Below are positions 9,207 to 19,059 of a stretch of 64,000 nucleotides of DNA, in pieces. The notes under the pieces were generated by a model. That model was not told the DNA's origin. It did not search any database and saw nothing but the letters and a program-made list of their open reading frames with translations. Within the stretch, counting starts at the first letter, position 1. Each line of letters opens with the position of its first letter. The stretch lies in the IMG/VR virus record IMGVR_UViG_3300027810_000002, positions 62,001 to 126,000 of that record; one strand, 5' to 3'. The translations under genes were made by a program, and so were the position numbers. The DNA comes from a virus.

Positions 9207-11060
9207 TTAAAATGAGAGCGGCATGAATCCTACCATAGGGATTGGACCACCTGGTGTTGCTATTCCACCTAAATATAAAAACTTTAATTTTAATAAGTGC
9301 TTTGCACATGCTCCTGCAAATGCTGTTGCAACTAAAGTGGCAGCAACCGGAGTTGCTGGAGGAACTTCAAAAAACTTACCATTGTTCCATGCTCTTCTTA
9401 AATCGTTTGCAAGTGATGTCTTACTACCATATGATATTGGTGCAAACACGCCAAGTAATGGAGGAGTTATATTACATGGTGGTATTGGAGGCCCACTTGT
9501 AAACGGCTGAACTGCTGCTGATTGCCAGTATTTAATAATAGCACCTGCCATTATCTCATACGGATCCTCGCCGTCTTCCTCTTGATCCTGTGAGTTTACC
9601 TCTTCCATGTAGTTGGCCCACTTTCTTTGAGTTTCCCACCATCTTTCTTGCTCTTTTTTATAGAGTGAATCCTTTTCACGTCTTCGCCATATTCGACCTA
9701 TGTTGTTAGTGTACATTAAAATCTTTCCATCAATGCTCGGAACGTATGTGAAGGCTTTAATTAAACCTTGTTTTATTTCTGCTGGTATTTCTTCTGGCCT
9801 TTGCTTATGCTCTTCTTGAAAGACATATTGATTAATCTGATAATCCGAAGTAGACAGGGGAGGTACGATAAGTTTACTTGTTAAAGAATATTTATTACCT
9901 CCATCTTTTATTACTTTATTTCTTTCTTCTTTTTCGGCACTTCTCCATTCTTTTTCTAAAAATTTTATTTTATCGTATATCTTTCTAGAAAGAGCCCGGT
10001 AGTTATACGGTATCTCTGTTCCATACCTTAGAAGCTCTACCCATAGCTTATATCCTTTTGAATTATCATTCCTTTTTAGAATTCTATTAACTAGAACATT
10101 TATTCTTTCTTCTTCTGTAAGATCTGGTATAGTATTTCTAACAGGCTTAGTAATATTTTCTGGATATCCTGCAGCGTATCCTTGTAACTTTTCATCAATA
10201 CCACTTAGCTTCTCTAATACTCCACCATCGCTTATAGTAATTGATTTAGTCTTATTTATTATTTTAATTAAAGATTTACCGGACATATCTAGTATTTCTT
10301 TAAATGTATATGTATATTTACCAGGAACTGCAGGTATGTTTATTACGGTAAAGGCAGTATTATTGCCAGCTCCGCTTCCGGAACCGCTACCAGAGCCCGA
10401 TGATGTCGAGCCAGAACCTACTGAACCTACTGTTAGCAAAGGCTGTTCAATTTCGTTTATTGTATATCTTATTTTAAAAGACTGTTCTGGATTAAATTTT
10501 TTAATTATAAATCGAACAACGTAATTATGAGATGGTGCGTTTATATCTGAACTTGCTTTAGTAACTACACTAAAATCTATATCTCCGTCATTCGTGGTGT
10601 CATTTGGATCCTCCTCTGGATATGGAACCGGGCATGTTGATTCATATAGGGGATAGTAATTGAACTTCTGAAGAGTGTCTGTGTTCTCTGAGGTCCATTT
10701 TTCTATCTCACACTGTGCGTCAAATGTTAAATCGGCTTCTGGGAGTATTTCAGTAATAGACTGATACTGCGATAAAGTTTTTCTATCCTCAAGAGAGGTT
10801 TCATAATCTTCAAAAAGCTTTTTAAATGCCTTGTCAAAGCCTTCCGTCAACACAGTCTTTACGCCAGCATTACTATGTGTATTTCCGAATGGGGTTTGTG
10901 CTGTTGATACTGCGGCAACATATTCATCTGCTAGAAACGAGGCAAAGTCGCCAATGCCCGGAGTATGTGGAGGTACCTGAGGTAATCCCATACTCTCTGC
11001 ACTTCTTGCTATTAGTTTTGCAGATACGTTATTAATAAATAAAGGCCATTTTGCCGGCAT
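9207..11060 (-). CDS. Large virion protein with Gly/Ser linker, probably baseplate
   Basis: 617 residues. Residues 1-110 are helical. A predicted beta domain follows (about 170-280), broken by a pure Gly/Ser linker (GSGSGSGSGAG) near residue 230. Next comes a Lys/Trp-rich helical stretch (EEHKQRPEEIP, RRREKDSLYKKEQERWW) and a C-terminal Pro/Gly/Ala-rich hydrophobic tail ending PGGPIPMVGFMPLSF. No family recognised. It lies just downstream of the gp5-like gene and follows a late-type motif. I infer a baseplate or tail-tip protein. The hydrophobic tail could contact a membrane or be buried in the hub. Confidence 0.72.
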   Translation of the reverse strand: MPAKWPLFINNVSAKLIARSAESMGLPQVPPHTPGIGDFASFLADEYVAAVSTAQTPFGNTHSNAGVKTVLTEGFDKAFKKLFEDYETSLEDRKTLSQYQSITEILPEADLTFDAQCEIEKWTSENTDTLQKFNYYPLYESTCPVPYPEEDPNDTTNDGDIDFSVVTKASSDINAPSHNYVVRFIIKKFNPEQSFKIRYTINEIEQPLLTVGSVGSGSTSSGSGSGSGSGAGNNTAFTVINIPAVPGKYTYTFKEILDMSGKSLIKIINKTKSITISDGGVLEKLSGIDEKLQGYAAGYPENITKPVRNTIPDLTEEERINVLVNRILKRNDNSKGYKLWVELLRYGTEIPYNYRALSRKIYDKIKFLEKEWRSAEKEERNKVIKDGGNKYSLTSKLIVPPLSTSDYQINQYVFQEEHKQRPEEIPAEIKQGLIKAFTYVPSIDGKILMYTNNIGRIWRRREKDSLYKKEQERWWETQRKWANYMEEVNSQDQEEDGEDPYEIMAGAIIKYWQSAAVQPFTSGPPIPPCNITPPLLGVFAPISYGSKTSLANDLRRAWNNGKFFEVPPATPVAATLVATAFAGACAKHLLKLKFLYLGGIATPGGPIPMVGFMPLSF

Positions 11061-11070
11061 GATTGTATCG

Positions 11071-11089
11071 TTTTATAGACTATATATCC
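11071..11089 (-). promoter_or_regulatory. Late-type bipartite promoter motif
   Basis: Minus-strand GGATATATAGTCTATAAAA, starting 11 bases before the ATG at 11060. It is one of the clearest copies of the GATATATA-N3-TATAAA pattern seen before several virion and head-region genes. Function is inferred from recurrence. Confidence 0.45.
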
Positions 11090-11829
11090 TATTTACCAGT
11101 CTGTTGATAATCTATGTGAGTACTTTTAAGTTCTGCAACAGTTGACGGTGTCGGTGCTGCTGGGAAACCAGAGGGCCCAACCCCTGTTGGGTGAAAGTGG
11201 TAATTGTAATCATCTAGTAATTTGTTTAACCATTTCTCTAAAGAAACTCCTCGAACTGCAGGTTCACTAATGTCCTCCGTCACGTCACTACCGTCTACTG
11301 CTTCACCAGTGTTACTTAAAAATATATCACCAGAATCTAGAAATAGCTTTTGATCGGTAGATATCTTAATAATACCTTCTTCGTCGATTTGTATAAGCGG
11401 TCTTTCCTTTGGCCCAGATCCTCTTGAGATTACTAAACCGTCTTTAGTTGATGAATATATTCTTATGTTTCGTTCGGCATCATATACTAAACTAACAACA
11501 TCATGCGCATTATCAGGATCTTGTTCTAAAACTTCTGATTTAAGATCCTTATTTTGGTTAATTTGAAACCAGTATTCAGGATGGTATATGTTACCATTGT
11601 CAAATCTCACTGCAACAATATCTCCAACTCTTGGAATTGAATGTGCTCCTGCATTATCTCTATTCATTGGGGTTGCCCATGGAATTGATTCATTTTCTAA
11701 TAAATCAAACTTACCATAAACTTTAACTCGACATCTTCCTAAAAGAGAAGGATCTACATTATCAACCACCTCACCTAACCAGTGAGTTTCCCTAATATTA
11801 TCTTTTTCTAGTTCCTTGTCTCTTGCCAT
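11089..11829 (-). CDS. Baseplate spike/hub OB-fold protein, gp5-VgrG-like
   Basis: 246 residues. The N-terminal 100 residues have the gp5/VgrG OB-fold pattern: WLGEVVDNVDPSLLGRCRVKVYG, then IPWATPM, then GDIVAVRFDNGNIYHPEYWF. The middle is a beta-rich stalk, and the C-terminal KWLNKLLDDYNYHFHPTG... segment ends the chain. There is no lysozyme domain as in T4 gp5. Its ATG overlaps the stop of the upstream gene by one base. In contractile tails this protein sits under the hub trimer and forms the piercing spike. Lytic activity must come from elsewhere. Confidence 0.82.
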   Translation of the reverse strand: MARDKELEKDNIRETHWLGEVVDNVDPSLLGRCRVKVYGKFDLLENESIPWATPMNRDNAGAHSIPRVGDIVAVRFDNGNIYHPEYWFQINQNKDLKSEVLEQDPDNAHDVVSLVYDAERNIRIYSSTKDGLVISRGSGPKERPLIQIDEEGIIKISTDQKLFLDSGDIFLSNTGEAVDGSDVTEDISEPAVRGVSLEKWLNKLLDDYNYHFHPTGVGPSGFPAAPTPSTVAELKSTHIDYQQTGK

Positions 11830-13010
11830 TATTCATGTATATTACCTAGAGATTTTGCAGCCGCTGAGTTTAGCGCATCTCCAATAGTCTGTCCTTGGTC
11901 TACTAAACCATGTACGTTATCTGCAATAACGCTTTGTATATTATTTGCATTTGCAGCAGGACTTGCTATGTTATCAACTCCTTTTACAAAATCTTTATAT
12001 AGATTATTAACAGCCACATTAACTCGACCTACTGTCGCATCCTTAGCCTGTTGTTTTAATTCATTAACTTTTTCGATAGCTGTGTTTTTTAAATCTCCAA
12101 CCGCTCGATCAGCAAACGCCGTTGCTTTTTGAACAGCTTGATCTTTTAGCCAATCTCCTACGCTATTAAGTTCTTTATTCTCTGAGTCAGGTGCTGGTGA
12201 TAAATCATCCGTGTTGTAAACAGATTCTACAATACCATTTAATACCCTAGCTTCCATATCATATAATGCTTCATAGCTTATTGATATTTCTCCTGTTGCT
12301 ACCTCTGGCGTGGCTTTTTGTAAATTTGCAAATAATGTTGTTCCGGATTTTAAATCAAATTCACAAAACTTAAGAGCAAACATAAAATAAGGTTTTCCAC
12401 TTGTTCCTGAAATTCCAGCATTTGCATTATCTATACCTATTTTCGGTTTAAAATTATCCGGAAATCCTCCTAGATCAACTCCACTTAAAGTAGGTTTAGA
12501 CATGTTTTTAATAGCCCTAACTTCAGTAACATAGATATACATTCTGAATTTTCTTAAATTGGTTGGTAAAACCCATGTCCATTTTCTTTCATCGAAAACC
12601 GCTTTTCTATATAAGTGCATTAAACCAGATATTGTCAGGTTAATAGACTCTAAAGTTCCTATAGTTATTACAGCATCATCCCCTCCAAAATAAGGATTTA
12701 ACGGATCATACTGTTGTATTTTTTCTAAACCAGATAAACTTTGCCAAAACCAAGGCATTTCATTATTAATAAGTTTTAAAGCTTTTTTAAAGTTCTGAAG
12801 TGCTTCTAATTTTTCTTTATAATATTCAGACGTTTCTCCTTCAGATGATAGTCTCTTTAAATAATCCTCAGCAGGGTCTGCTAACAGAGGCGAATTGGCA
12901 GCATCTGCAAAATCAAACAGCATAAGAAACGACATGTAAGTTGGATCTTGGTACGGTTGACTTGCTCTTTTACCTTTTCTAAAATCTGATATTTTCTTGA
13001 AATCTGACAT
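11829..13010 (-). CDS. Tail-tube/baseplate-tube-like structural protein
   Basis: 393 residues. The centre (about 130-270) reads as a beta-barrel tube module: LRKFRMYIYVTEVRAI, then PYFMFALKFCEFDL, and GEISISYEALYDMEARVLNG, a pattern typical of tube-initiator proteins. The C-terminal third is a helical, Ala/Lys-rich segment (AFADRAVGDLKNTAIEKVNELKQQAKD). It lies between hub (gp27-like) and spike (gp5-like) genes, so a tube-initiator or hub-cap role (gp48/gp54 analogue) is likely but not proven. Confidence 0.7.
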   Translation of the reverse strand: MSDFKKISDFRKGKRASQPYQDPTYMSFLMLFDFADAANSPLLADPAEDYLKRLSSEGETSEYYKEKLEALQNFKKALKLINNEMPWFWQSLSGLEKIQQYDPLNPYFGGDDAVITIGTLESINLTISGLMHLYRKAVFDERKWTWVLPTNLRKFRMYIYVTEVRAIKNMSKPTLSGVDLGGFPDNFKPKIGIDNANAGISGTSGKPYFMFALKFCEFDLKSGTTLFANLQKATPEVATGEISISYEALYDMEARVLNGIVESVYNTDDLSPAPDSENKELNSVGDWLKDQAVQKATAFADRAVGDLKNTAIEKVNELKQQAKDATVGRVNVAVNNLYKDFVKGVDNIASPAANANNIQSVIADNVHGLVDQGQTIGDALNSAAAKSLGNIHE

Positions 13011-13040
13011 ATAGTATATATTCTTATTAGTTTGTAGCTA

Positions 13041-14537
13041 TTAACCTTGTAAATTATTTAATCTACTTGGCCATTCTCTTCTTAAAAGAGTTAAGTGCTG
13101 TCTGATAGCCCCTCCCTTGTATGTATATCTAATAGATCCTATAATATAAAATCCGCTTAAGAATTCATCTACTGCTTGTGCAGATCCGTTGGTTGGTAAA
13201 TCAGGATCTGATTCTGGCTGTGCTTCAAAACCAAGTTCTTCTTTTGTGCTTTTTACCTGTGAATCAACTAAAACCTGTGAATCTGTTTCGTGAAAAATTA
13301 CAATCGGTATTTTTTGATATCTGTATAGTGCAGGATTCCATGTTGATAACTCAATTTCAAGAGTCATTTTATCTAGTTCCTGTAGGTTTTGTTGATTGTG
13401 TATTCCTGCAAAGTTGTAGTTTAAGTGTGTATTGGAAGTCTCAGGGTCACTGTTTCTTCTACCTACATATTTATACTTTATTTCTTGTTTGTATCTCTCC
13501 TCATCCCTACGTCCTTTCATGGGCTCGGCAATGTCCTTCATTTCATTTGAACTTAGTGGTTCAATATCGAAGTTTACTAATCCTTCATCAGAGTCGTTTT
13601 CAAAGTATTGCAATACTCTTTTATAGCCATTTCTTTTTGCAATAGTTCCTGCATTGTTTTTAAGAGAATACTTATCAATATGTAGATTAGATCCTTCAAG
13701 TTCTGACTTTGTGCTAAGTATTAAAGTGCTTGCCATCTCATTCGTTGTATTGCTGGCGTCCGCTCCTTTGGTATCGTTCATATCGTCGTTCATCGCTGCA
13801 ACAGCATCTTCAAAATCATCCTCTGCATTTATCATTATATTTAAGTCAACATATGTTAAATAATAAAAAGGATCGATACAGTATGTTTGAAAAGAATCAT
13901 CATTAACGTATGAGTGTTTTACTAAATTTGTAATAGTATCTATAATAGGCTCGTATGTTGTTACACAATTCATTTCATCGTCTGTTGTGTCAATGTTAGA
14001 AGCTAATCCTATTTTTAAATCAGTAGCTATTTTCTCTAAGTGATCTATTGTTGTTCCTTTGCCATACGATTTACACTGCTCCGCATTCAATCCTGGAATT
14101 TTCATCTCACCAGTAAATGAATACTTAGCTCCACCTGACCCCCTAGATATTACACTAACAGGAGGAGATTCTACGTTTGTAATATCAAAATCTATTCTAA
14201 TATCTTTATAATCGTCTTTTGGTCTAGCCGATAATCTTACTGTTATTACATCACCATCTCTTGGAAAGGAATCTACATTAAATCTAGCGTCATTATCAAC
14301 TACTGTAAGTTCTATTGTTGGAACAAATTCTTCTAATGAAATTTCAAAAGTTTTTATATCTGCTCGATTGAATTGATATCCGTTAATAATTATTAGTGGA
14401 AATTCAACCCCAAGATCTCTAGTTACGTTAGCGTCACCTGGATTGTCGCCCTCTTGCTCTCCAAATGAGTCAAAATTATGTTCATCCAGTTTTATTGTTG
14501 GTTCTAACCTTGTTAAAATTTTACCTTCTAATGCCAT
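13041..14537 (-). CDS. Baseplate hub protein, gp27/gpD-like
   Basis: 498 residues. The N-terminal part has the hub pattern of a beta domain binding the tube: FPLIIINGYQFNRADIKTFEISLEEFVPTIELTV, then GDVITVRLSARP. The middle is acidic (NAEDDFEDAVAAMNDDMND), and the C-terminus ends FYIIGSIRYTYKGGAIRQHLTLLRREW, a typical hub ending. Its neighbours are a LysM gp53-like gene upstream and a tube-like gene downstream. The hub trimer would adapt the hexameric tube to the spike. Confidence 0.78.
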   Translation of the reverse strand: MALEGKILTRLEPTIKLDEHNFDSFGEQEGDNPGDANVTRDLGVEFPLIIINGYQFNRADIKTFEISLEEFVPTIELTVVDNDARFNVDSFPRDGDVITVRLSARPKDDYKDIRIDFDITNVESPPVSVISRGSGGAKYSFTGEMKIPGLNAEQCKSYGKGTTIDHLEKIATDLKIGLASNIDTTDDEMNCVTTYEPIIDTITNLVKHSYVNDDSFQTYCIDPFYYLTYVDLNIMINAEDDFEDAVAAMNDDMNDTKGADASNTTNEMASTLILSTKSELEGSNLHIDKYSLKNNAGTIAKRNGYKRVLQYFENDSDEGLVNFDIEPLSSNEMKDIAEPMKGRRDEERYKQEIKYKYVGRRNSDPETSNTHLNYNFAGIHNQQNLQELDKMTLEIELSTWNPALYRYQKIPIVIFHETDSQVLVDSQVKSTKEELGFEAQPESDPDLPTNGSAQAVDEFLSGFYIIGSIRYTYKGGAIRQHLTLLRREWPSRLNNLQG

Positions 14538-14538
14538 T

Positions 14539-15030
14539 CTATAATATTATAGTGTCTCCGTTAATATCGATATTCTTATCTCCGTCTTTTAGTATATTTG
14601 GAGGAACTATTTGTTTTGATCCATTTTGTTTTTGAGCAGCTTTTTTCTTTAGATACTCTGCTCTCTTAGCGTCCTTAACTGTTAATCTCTTAGAGTCAAC
14701 AAACTGATCTCTTATTGATTTATCTTTTTGACTTCCTATTCCTTTAATTGTTTTCCAAGCCTTTAATATTGCGTCTTTATCTGGTATATTTAAAACATCA
14801 CCTTCATTTATTGAAAAAGGATTAGATATATTATTAAATTTTAAAATAAGATCAGAGTAATCTGCAAGCCCGTAATACTTGATTGATATCATATCAATTC
14901 GACATGTCTCATCTGCTGAAACTTCATGGACTGCCCTGATTTCAGCATTTTTAGGAAACAATATAGTTGGTTCGGTTATTCTTAACTTACCATCCTTTAT
15001 TTTTTTATTATTTATAGATTTTAAGTTCAT
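14539..15030 (-). CDS. Baseplate wedge protein with LysM-like domain, gp53-like
   Basis: 163 residues. A LysM-type segment at about 55-95 reads YYGLADYSDLILKFNNISN followed by PFSINEGDVLNIPD. That matches the W/Y...I...NNI...L..G..L.IP pattern of T4 gp53 and of small tail LysM proteins. The C-terminus is Lys-rich and hydrophilic. The gene is spaced by one base from both neighbours, which argues for strict co-expression with the hub gene. In T4, gp53 cross-links wedges into the ring. Confidence 0.78.
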   Translation of the reverse strand: MNLKSINNKKIKDGKLRITEPTILFPKNAEIRAVHEVSADETCRIDMISIKYYGLADYSDLILKFNNISNPFSINEGDVLNIPDKDAILKAWKTIKGIGSQKDKSIRDQFVDSKRLTVKDAKRAEYLKKKAAQKQNGSKQIVPPNILKDGDKNIDINGDTIIL

Positions 15031-15031
15031 A

Positions 15032-16780
15032 TTATCCGTTTGAATGTTTTCTTAATTCTTTGTCCTTTGGTGATTTTTGAGTTTTACCATACGCATTGAC
15101 ATCAACCGTTGCGTTAATATCTATTTCATCTGCAGGTTGTATATAGAATCTACCCCTACCTGTGTTAAACATACTTTCAATTTCTGCCTTATCTCTTGGT
15201 CTTGCTGGTTTTAATGTGATTTCAACAACCATTCTCTCTGGAAAATCTTGTAATCCCATAGGTCCTTCAAAATTAATTGAAGTATCTGTACATGCTAGAT
15301 TACCAATAACCACGATTGGGTTTAGTGGGTTACCGATTGTAACATGCCACTGTCCGGTAGGATCACCAGATAATAAAGCAGCAACTGCTTGACCACCTTG
15401 TGGAGAGTTAAACATCTTCATCATACTACCCGACAGTAAATTGTTAAGAGTATCACCAACCCCTTTCATTCCAAAATCTTTTATAGATTTCGTTATATCA
15501 CCCATAGAAGATCCAGTATTGTTACCTGTAAAATCTGAAACTACAGATTTCATAAACCCTCCGTAATCTCCATTTTTTAATAAATCAACATTACCTAATG
15601 GCCTTGCAACAGATCCATCTCCAATATATCTAACGTCTCCACCCCAGAAAGGTGCGTTATTATATGTTAAAGCTAGCATGTTAGCCAATTGATCTAACAT
15701 TAATATTTTTGGATTTGCTCCTCCTAAATCTCTAAGTTCGTATTCAAATTTTAGTTTAAATTCCTGATCAAACTTTAAACCCTGTTCCCTAACTAATGTT
15801 TTCTTAATAACATTAAGCGGACCAAATACGTGATTTGGATATGTATTACTAAATGAATCATAACCGGCACCACCATTATCTAATCTTTCCTGCTGTGCCT
15901 GTGTTCTACCTGATGCAGCGTTACTTGCAGCTTTAAGTACTTTATTATTGTTAATTATACCACCAACTTTACCTGAACTTGCATTATTCTGCGACTGTAC
16001 CGTTTGAACCTCTGCCTCTGCTTCTTTCCAATTAAAACCATGCGAAAATTTCATGATTTCCGCCATAGTATTTCCAGTTGCTTCACTTAACCATGTAACT
16101 GCTCTTGCAATATCAGGCTCTTGTGAGTTTGCTCCTGTTAATCCTAAAGGACTAATGATATCATCAGGCGCAGGGCCTGTAAATCTTCGTAGAGTTATCA
16201 TCATGTTGTTTGGAATTCTACCAAAGTATTTCGCCATAGCAAAATCTGAATATTGATATTTATATCCGTTACTACCACCAGCATCTGTCATTTCGATAAT
16301 TCTAGATGCAGTCGGGTTAATTAAAGTTCTTGGATCTATTTTGTTAAAAAACTTACTTTTATTTGAATCACCCTTACCTCCTTCTCCGAACAACGGAGTA
16401 CCTCTAAAATTAATTAATGAGTATTTATTGAAAAGAGAATATGGTCTTTTACCTAAAGTTATATTGGCGTTACCTTCTCCATCTTTATGTTTATACGAAT
16501 CTACGTCTTGATTGTAAAAAACATCAACATTTCTAGTAGCTCTAGTTTCTTGTGTAATTGCATTAACACTTGCTGCGATGTTTAAACTGGAATCTTCTTC
16601 AATAGAAGATTTTAAAGAGTTTTCATTATTCTTAATTCTTAATTGAGCGTTAACCCCATCAGGGTTTTCAATATCGAATAAGTCGTTAAGTTTATCTTTG
16701 AGTGTACTAACCCCTAGTTCGCTCACTTGCGTGATTGCGTCACTTGAGTTATTTATACCTCCACTAATGTCTAAGCTCAT
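15032..16780 (-). CDS. Tail tube/baseplate-associated structural protein
   Basis: 582 residues. The first 120 residues are disordered or helical and Asn/Ser-rich. The C-terminal 120 have a tube-like beta pattern: WHVTIGNPLNPIVVIGN, then INFEGPMGLQDFPERMVVEIT, then RGRFYIQP. The central part is Gly/Asn/Ala-rich. It is first in the hub operon, whose leader carries AATATATATACTTAC. I infer a tube initiator or tube-baseplate connector. A tape-measure role is unlikely at this length and composition. Confidence 0.7.
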   Translation of the reverse strand: MSLDISGGINNSSDAITQVSELGVSTLKDKLNDLFDIENPDGVNAQLRIKNNENSLKSSIEEDSSLNIAASVNAITQETRATRNVDVFYNQDVDSYKHKDGEGNANITLGKRPYSLFNKYSLINFRGTPLFGEGGKGDSNKSKFFNKIDPRTLINPTASRIIEMTDAGGSNGYKYQYSDFAMAKYFGRIPNNMMITLRRFTGPAPDDIISPLGLTGANSQEPDIARAVTWLSEATGNTMAEIMKFSHGFNWKEAEAEVQTVQSQNNASSGKVGGIINNNKVLKAASNAASGRTQAQQERLDNGGAGYDSFSNTYPNHVFGPLNVIKKTLVREQGLKFDQEFKLKFEYELRDLGGANPKILMLDQLANMLALTYNNAPFWGGDVRYIGDGSVARPLGNVDLLKNGDYGGFMKSVVSDFTGNNTGSSMGDITKSIKDFGMKGVGDTLNNLLSGSMMKMFNSPQGGQAVAALLSGDPTGQWHVTIGNPLNPIVVIGNLACTDTSINFEGPMGLQDFPERMVVEITLKPARPRDKAEIESMFNTGRGRFYIQPADEIDINATVDVNAYGKTQKSPKDKELRKHSNG

Positions 16781-16836
16781 ATATATTATTACTATTGTTT
16801 TTATACGTAGTAAGTATATATATTAAGATTAATCTA

Positions 16837-17427
16837 CTACCCTTTTAAGTTATCGTACTCTGGGCCCATTGGTCGAAATAATAATTTGTTGAAGTATTCT
16901 GGATCTGTAGGCGCGCGATCCCCTAGAAACTTTTTAAGATGTGCCTCGAAGACTCCTTTAGATTCATAATAATATTTACCCTTAGAATAAGAAACCCTTG
17001 AGGACTTTTCATATAGCTCCCTGATCTCTTTTTCAATTAAAAAATCTTGAATATTAAGATAAAGCTTCTGTACTTGGTTAAATGTTTTAGTGCACATCAC
17101 GGAATCTATAGTAATCATATAGGTTTCTGAATTAGCGTCTAAATGTTTTTGAAGTTCTTTTTTATTTTTAATATTAGATCTATTAAATCCAAAGACAGTA
17201 GTTCCTCCATTAAAATTCTTTTCAAATTTCATTCCAAAGAAATATCTTTTAAGAAAATTAATATCATCGTAGAACTTAACTATTCTAACATGATACTTCG
17301 GCATTGTTTCGTCGAATTTTACATCATATATTAATACTCTAACCGGGAAAACAATATTTGAATATCTAGAGTTTGAAATAAGAGCATGGACGTGTTCACC
17401 TTTATTAAATAAGCGATGCCTAATCAT
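16837..17427 (-). CDS. Hypothetical protein
   Basis: 196 residues, basic, with alternating strands at the N-terminus (GEHVHALISNSRYSNIVFPVRVLIYDVKF) and helices later (FNQVQKLYLNIQDFLIEKEIRELYEKSS). No family recognised. It overlaps the gene upstream by 8 bases, forming a chain of four coupled small genes (16837-18504). This chain lies between tail genes and nucleotide-metabolism genes, so context gives little functional hint. Confidence 0.68.
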   Translation of the reverse strand: MIRHRLFNKGEHVHALISNSRYSNIVFPVRVLIYDVKFDETMPKYHVRIVKFYDDINFLKRYFFGMKFEKNFNGGTTVFGFNRSNIKNKKELQKHLDANSETYMITIDSVMCTKTFNQVQKLYLNIQDFLIEKEIRELYEKSSRVSYSKGKYYYESKGVFEAHLKKFLGDRAPTDPEYFNKLLFRPMGPEYDNLKG

Positions 17428-17827
17428 TGTCTACAAATTTAACGAAGTCGAATTGATTTAATATATTTTTGCTGGGTACTTTATCCATGTTTAATGAATT
17501 AAGAATAAATTCTATTTTCATGTCAGTGTAACTAGCGACCATCTTTTTAAAATTAGATATAACAATAGGATCGAGATCTCTAAATGTATATACTATTGTT
17601 GTGGTTTTTTTCTTTTCAGAATTTATCGTAGTTCTAAATGAATTCATAATATTTAAACCTATCACGGAATCACTAGGTTCGTTACTATATGGATCTGCTT
17701 TAATTAACTTGTTTTTAATAATAGAAAAGTCGATGACCGTCAAATTCGGATCTTCAATAGCCCTTACGAACTTGTTAAAATCTCTTTTCGACTTACACCA
17801 AACACATTCTATCTTTATGTTATCCAT
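17420..17827 (-). CDS. Hypothetical protein
   Basis: 135 residues from the ATG at 17827, which overlaps the TAA of the preceding gene (ATGGATAA). A TTG five codons earlier is less likely. It begins MDNIKIECVWCKSKRDF, with two Cys near the start but no matching pair, so it is not a clear zinc finger. A later helix reads ISNFKKMVASYTDMKIEFILNSL. No family recognised. Confidence 0.65.
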   Translation of the reverse strand: MDNIKIECVWCKSKRDFNKFVRAIEDPNLTVIDFSIIKNKLIKADPYSNEPSDSVIGLNIMNSFRTTINSEKKKTTTIVYTFRDLDPIVISNFKKMVASYTDMKIEFILNSLNMDKVPSKNILNQFDFVKFVDND

Positions 17828-18134
17828 TATTAGTTTGTTCAAGGTTCGATATACTCGCCTTGAGATTCTTTATTTTAAAGGAGATTTCCTTTTCAGTTGG
17901 TTTGTAATTACTTCCCCAATCGCTGTTGATTTGTATTTGACTTTTAGAATTTGAATTACCAAACTCTAATCCCAAATCAATACAGAGTTCTTCGATGAAT
18001 TTTATTTTATTTAAAATAGAATCAAATTCATATACTGTAGTTGATTCGTACTCTTCACCTCCACCGTTTATATTGTCGTCGTAAACTGATTTTATTACGC
18101 CATTATCTGCTAGCGTTATTTTAATTTCCTGCAT
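17820..18134 (-). CDS. Hypothetical small acidic protein
   Basis: 104 residues, starting MQEIKITLADNGVIKSVYDD. Acidic N-terminal half with a Gly-rich turn (NINGGGEEYEST), then a helix (FDSILNKIKFIEELCIDLGLEFG). It overlaps the gene on each side (8 and 14 bases), so its expression is locked to the small-gene chain. No family recognised. Confidence 0.65.
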   Translation of the reverse strand: MQEIKITLADNGVIKSVYDDNINGGGEEYESTTVYEFDSILNKIKFIEELCIDLGLEFGNSNSKSQIQINSDWGSNYKPTEKEISFKIKNLKASISNLEQTNNG

Positions 18135-18504
18135 TTTTTCTACTAGCTAAAGATTGTTGAGCTTCTTTTCTTAATAAGTTTGCCTGTTTTTTGTCGGCTC
18201 TGTAAGTTTCTCTATCTTTAACAGCAGTAAGTGTCCATGCTTCTTCTAGTTTTACGATTTCTTCTGCGTTATATCCAGAAGTAGACCATGTTTCTTTTAA
18301 TTTATTTAGACTTACTATCAACTGCTCTTCAATAGAATCTAATCTTCTTTTTTCATTAGCTGTTTCCATTGATCGACCGTCTTCTGCCATTTTATTGTGC
18401 CATGCAATTCCTTGCTCTGAGAATCTTCCAAACATATTTTTTACTTTTAAAAAACCTGCTTTCTTAAACTCTCCTCTTCTTTGTCTTCTTGATGATGTTG
18501 CCAT
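18121..18504 (-). CDS. Hypothetical basic helical protein
   Basis: 127 residues with a very basic N-terminus (MATSSRRQRRGEFKKAGFLKVKN) and long predicted helices containing RRLDSIEEQLIVSLNKLKETW and KEAQQSLASRKNAGN. The charge pattern could suit nucleic-acid binding or a head/tail assembly role. No family recognised. Confidence 0.66.
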   Translation of the reverse strand: MATSSRRQRRGEFKKAGFLKVKNMFGRFSEQGIAWHNKMAEDGRSMETANEKRRLDSIEEQLIVSLNKLKETWSTSGYNAEEIVKLEEAWTLTAVKDRETYRADKKQANLLRKEAQQSLASRKNAGN

Positions 18505-18549
18505 TAGTTTCTCGTGTTATGTTGTTAAATATTATTTATCTAAATTATA

Positions 18550-19059
18550 TTAGCTATAGTATTCTGATAAGAAATCAGTAACATTAGCCTTAATGTATTC
18601 TTGTAATTTGCTTATCTCTATTTGCGACATAGCTACTTCTGAAATTTCCTGATTAAGATCTTCTGTTTCCATACCCTCGCCTAACATTGAATAGAGTTGT
18701 GGTGTTGGAATATTAAGATTGATTTGAATAGGAACGTTCACCACGTTTTTCTTGCTCATCTTTAATATCATTTTTCCGAGTACTGAAGGTTCTACTTCAA
18801 TCGGATCTTTTGATACTATAGGCGGGGTCGTAATATTTGCTTTTTCTTTTTTTGATGAAAGTAGAGGGTTCGCTCCTGGAAAAGGTATTTCTCCATTAAT
18901 GACCGGCTCTAGAAATTCTGATAGAACGGTCTTAAATATTCTCTGTCCGTTTGTAAAAATTACAAATTCACCATCCTCAGATTCAACATTAACTATACTC
19001 CCGAAGTTTTCTCCTTTTTTCCACTGATACTGTTTTAAATCACCTTGCACTTCTGTCAT
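18550..19059 (-). CDS. Hypothetical protein, possible tail assembly factor
   Basis: 169 residues. The N-terminal half forms short strands (GSIVNVESEDGEFVIFTNGQRIF), a Pro/Lys linker follows (ITTPPIVSKDPIEVEPSV), and the C-terminal half is helical and acidic (EDLNQEISEVAMSQIEISKLQEYIKANV). No confident family. The two-part layout and place beside tail genes would suit a chaperone or a baseplate minor protein. Confidence 0.6.
   Translation of the reverse strand: MTEVQGDLKQYQWKKGENFGSIVNVESEDGEFVIFTNGQRIFKTVLSEFLEPVINGEIPFPGANPLLSSKKEKANITTPPIVSKDPIEVEPSVLGKMILKMSKKNVVNVPIQINLNIPTPQLYSMLGEGMETEDLNQEISEVAMSQIEISKLQEYIKANVTDFLSEYYS

Noticed and set aside
9223-9510. Plus-strand frames of 86-95 codons opposite the large baseplate protein
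   Set aside because: They lie wholly within a well-supported minus-strand gene and have no promoter or family resemblance.
13178-13645. Plus-strand frame of 155 codons opposite the hub gene
   Set aside because: Shadow of the hub gene; no coding character and no leader.
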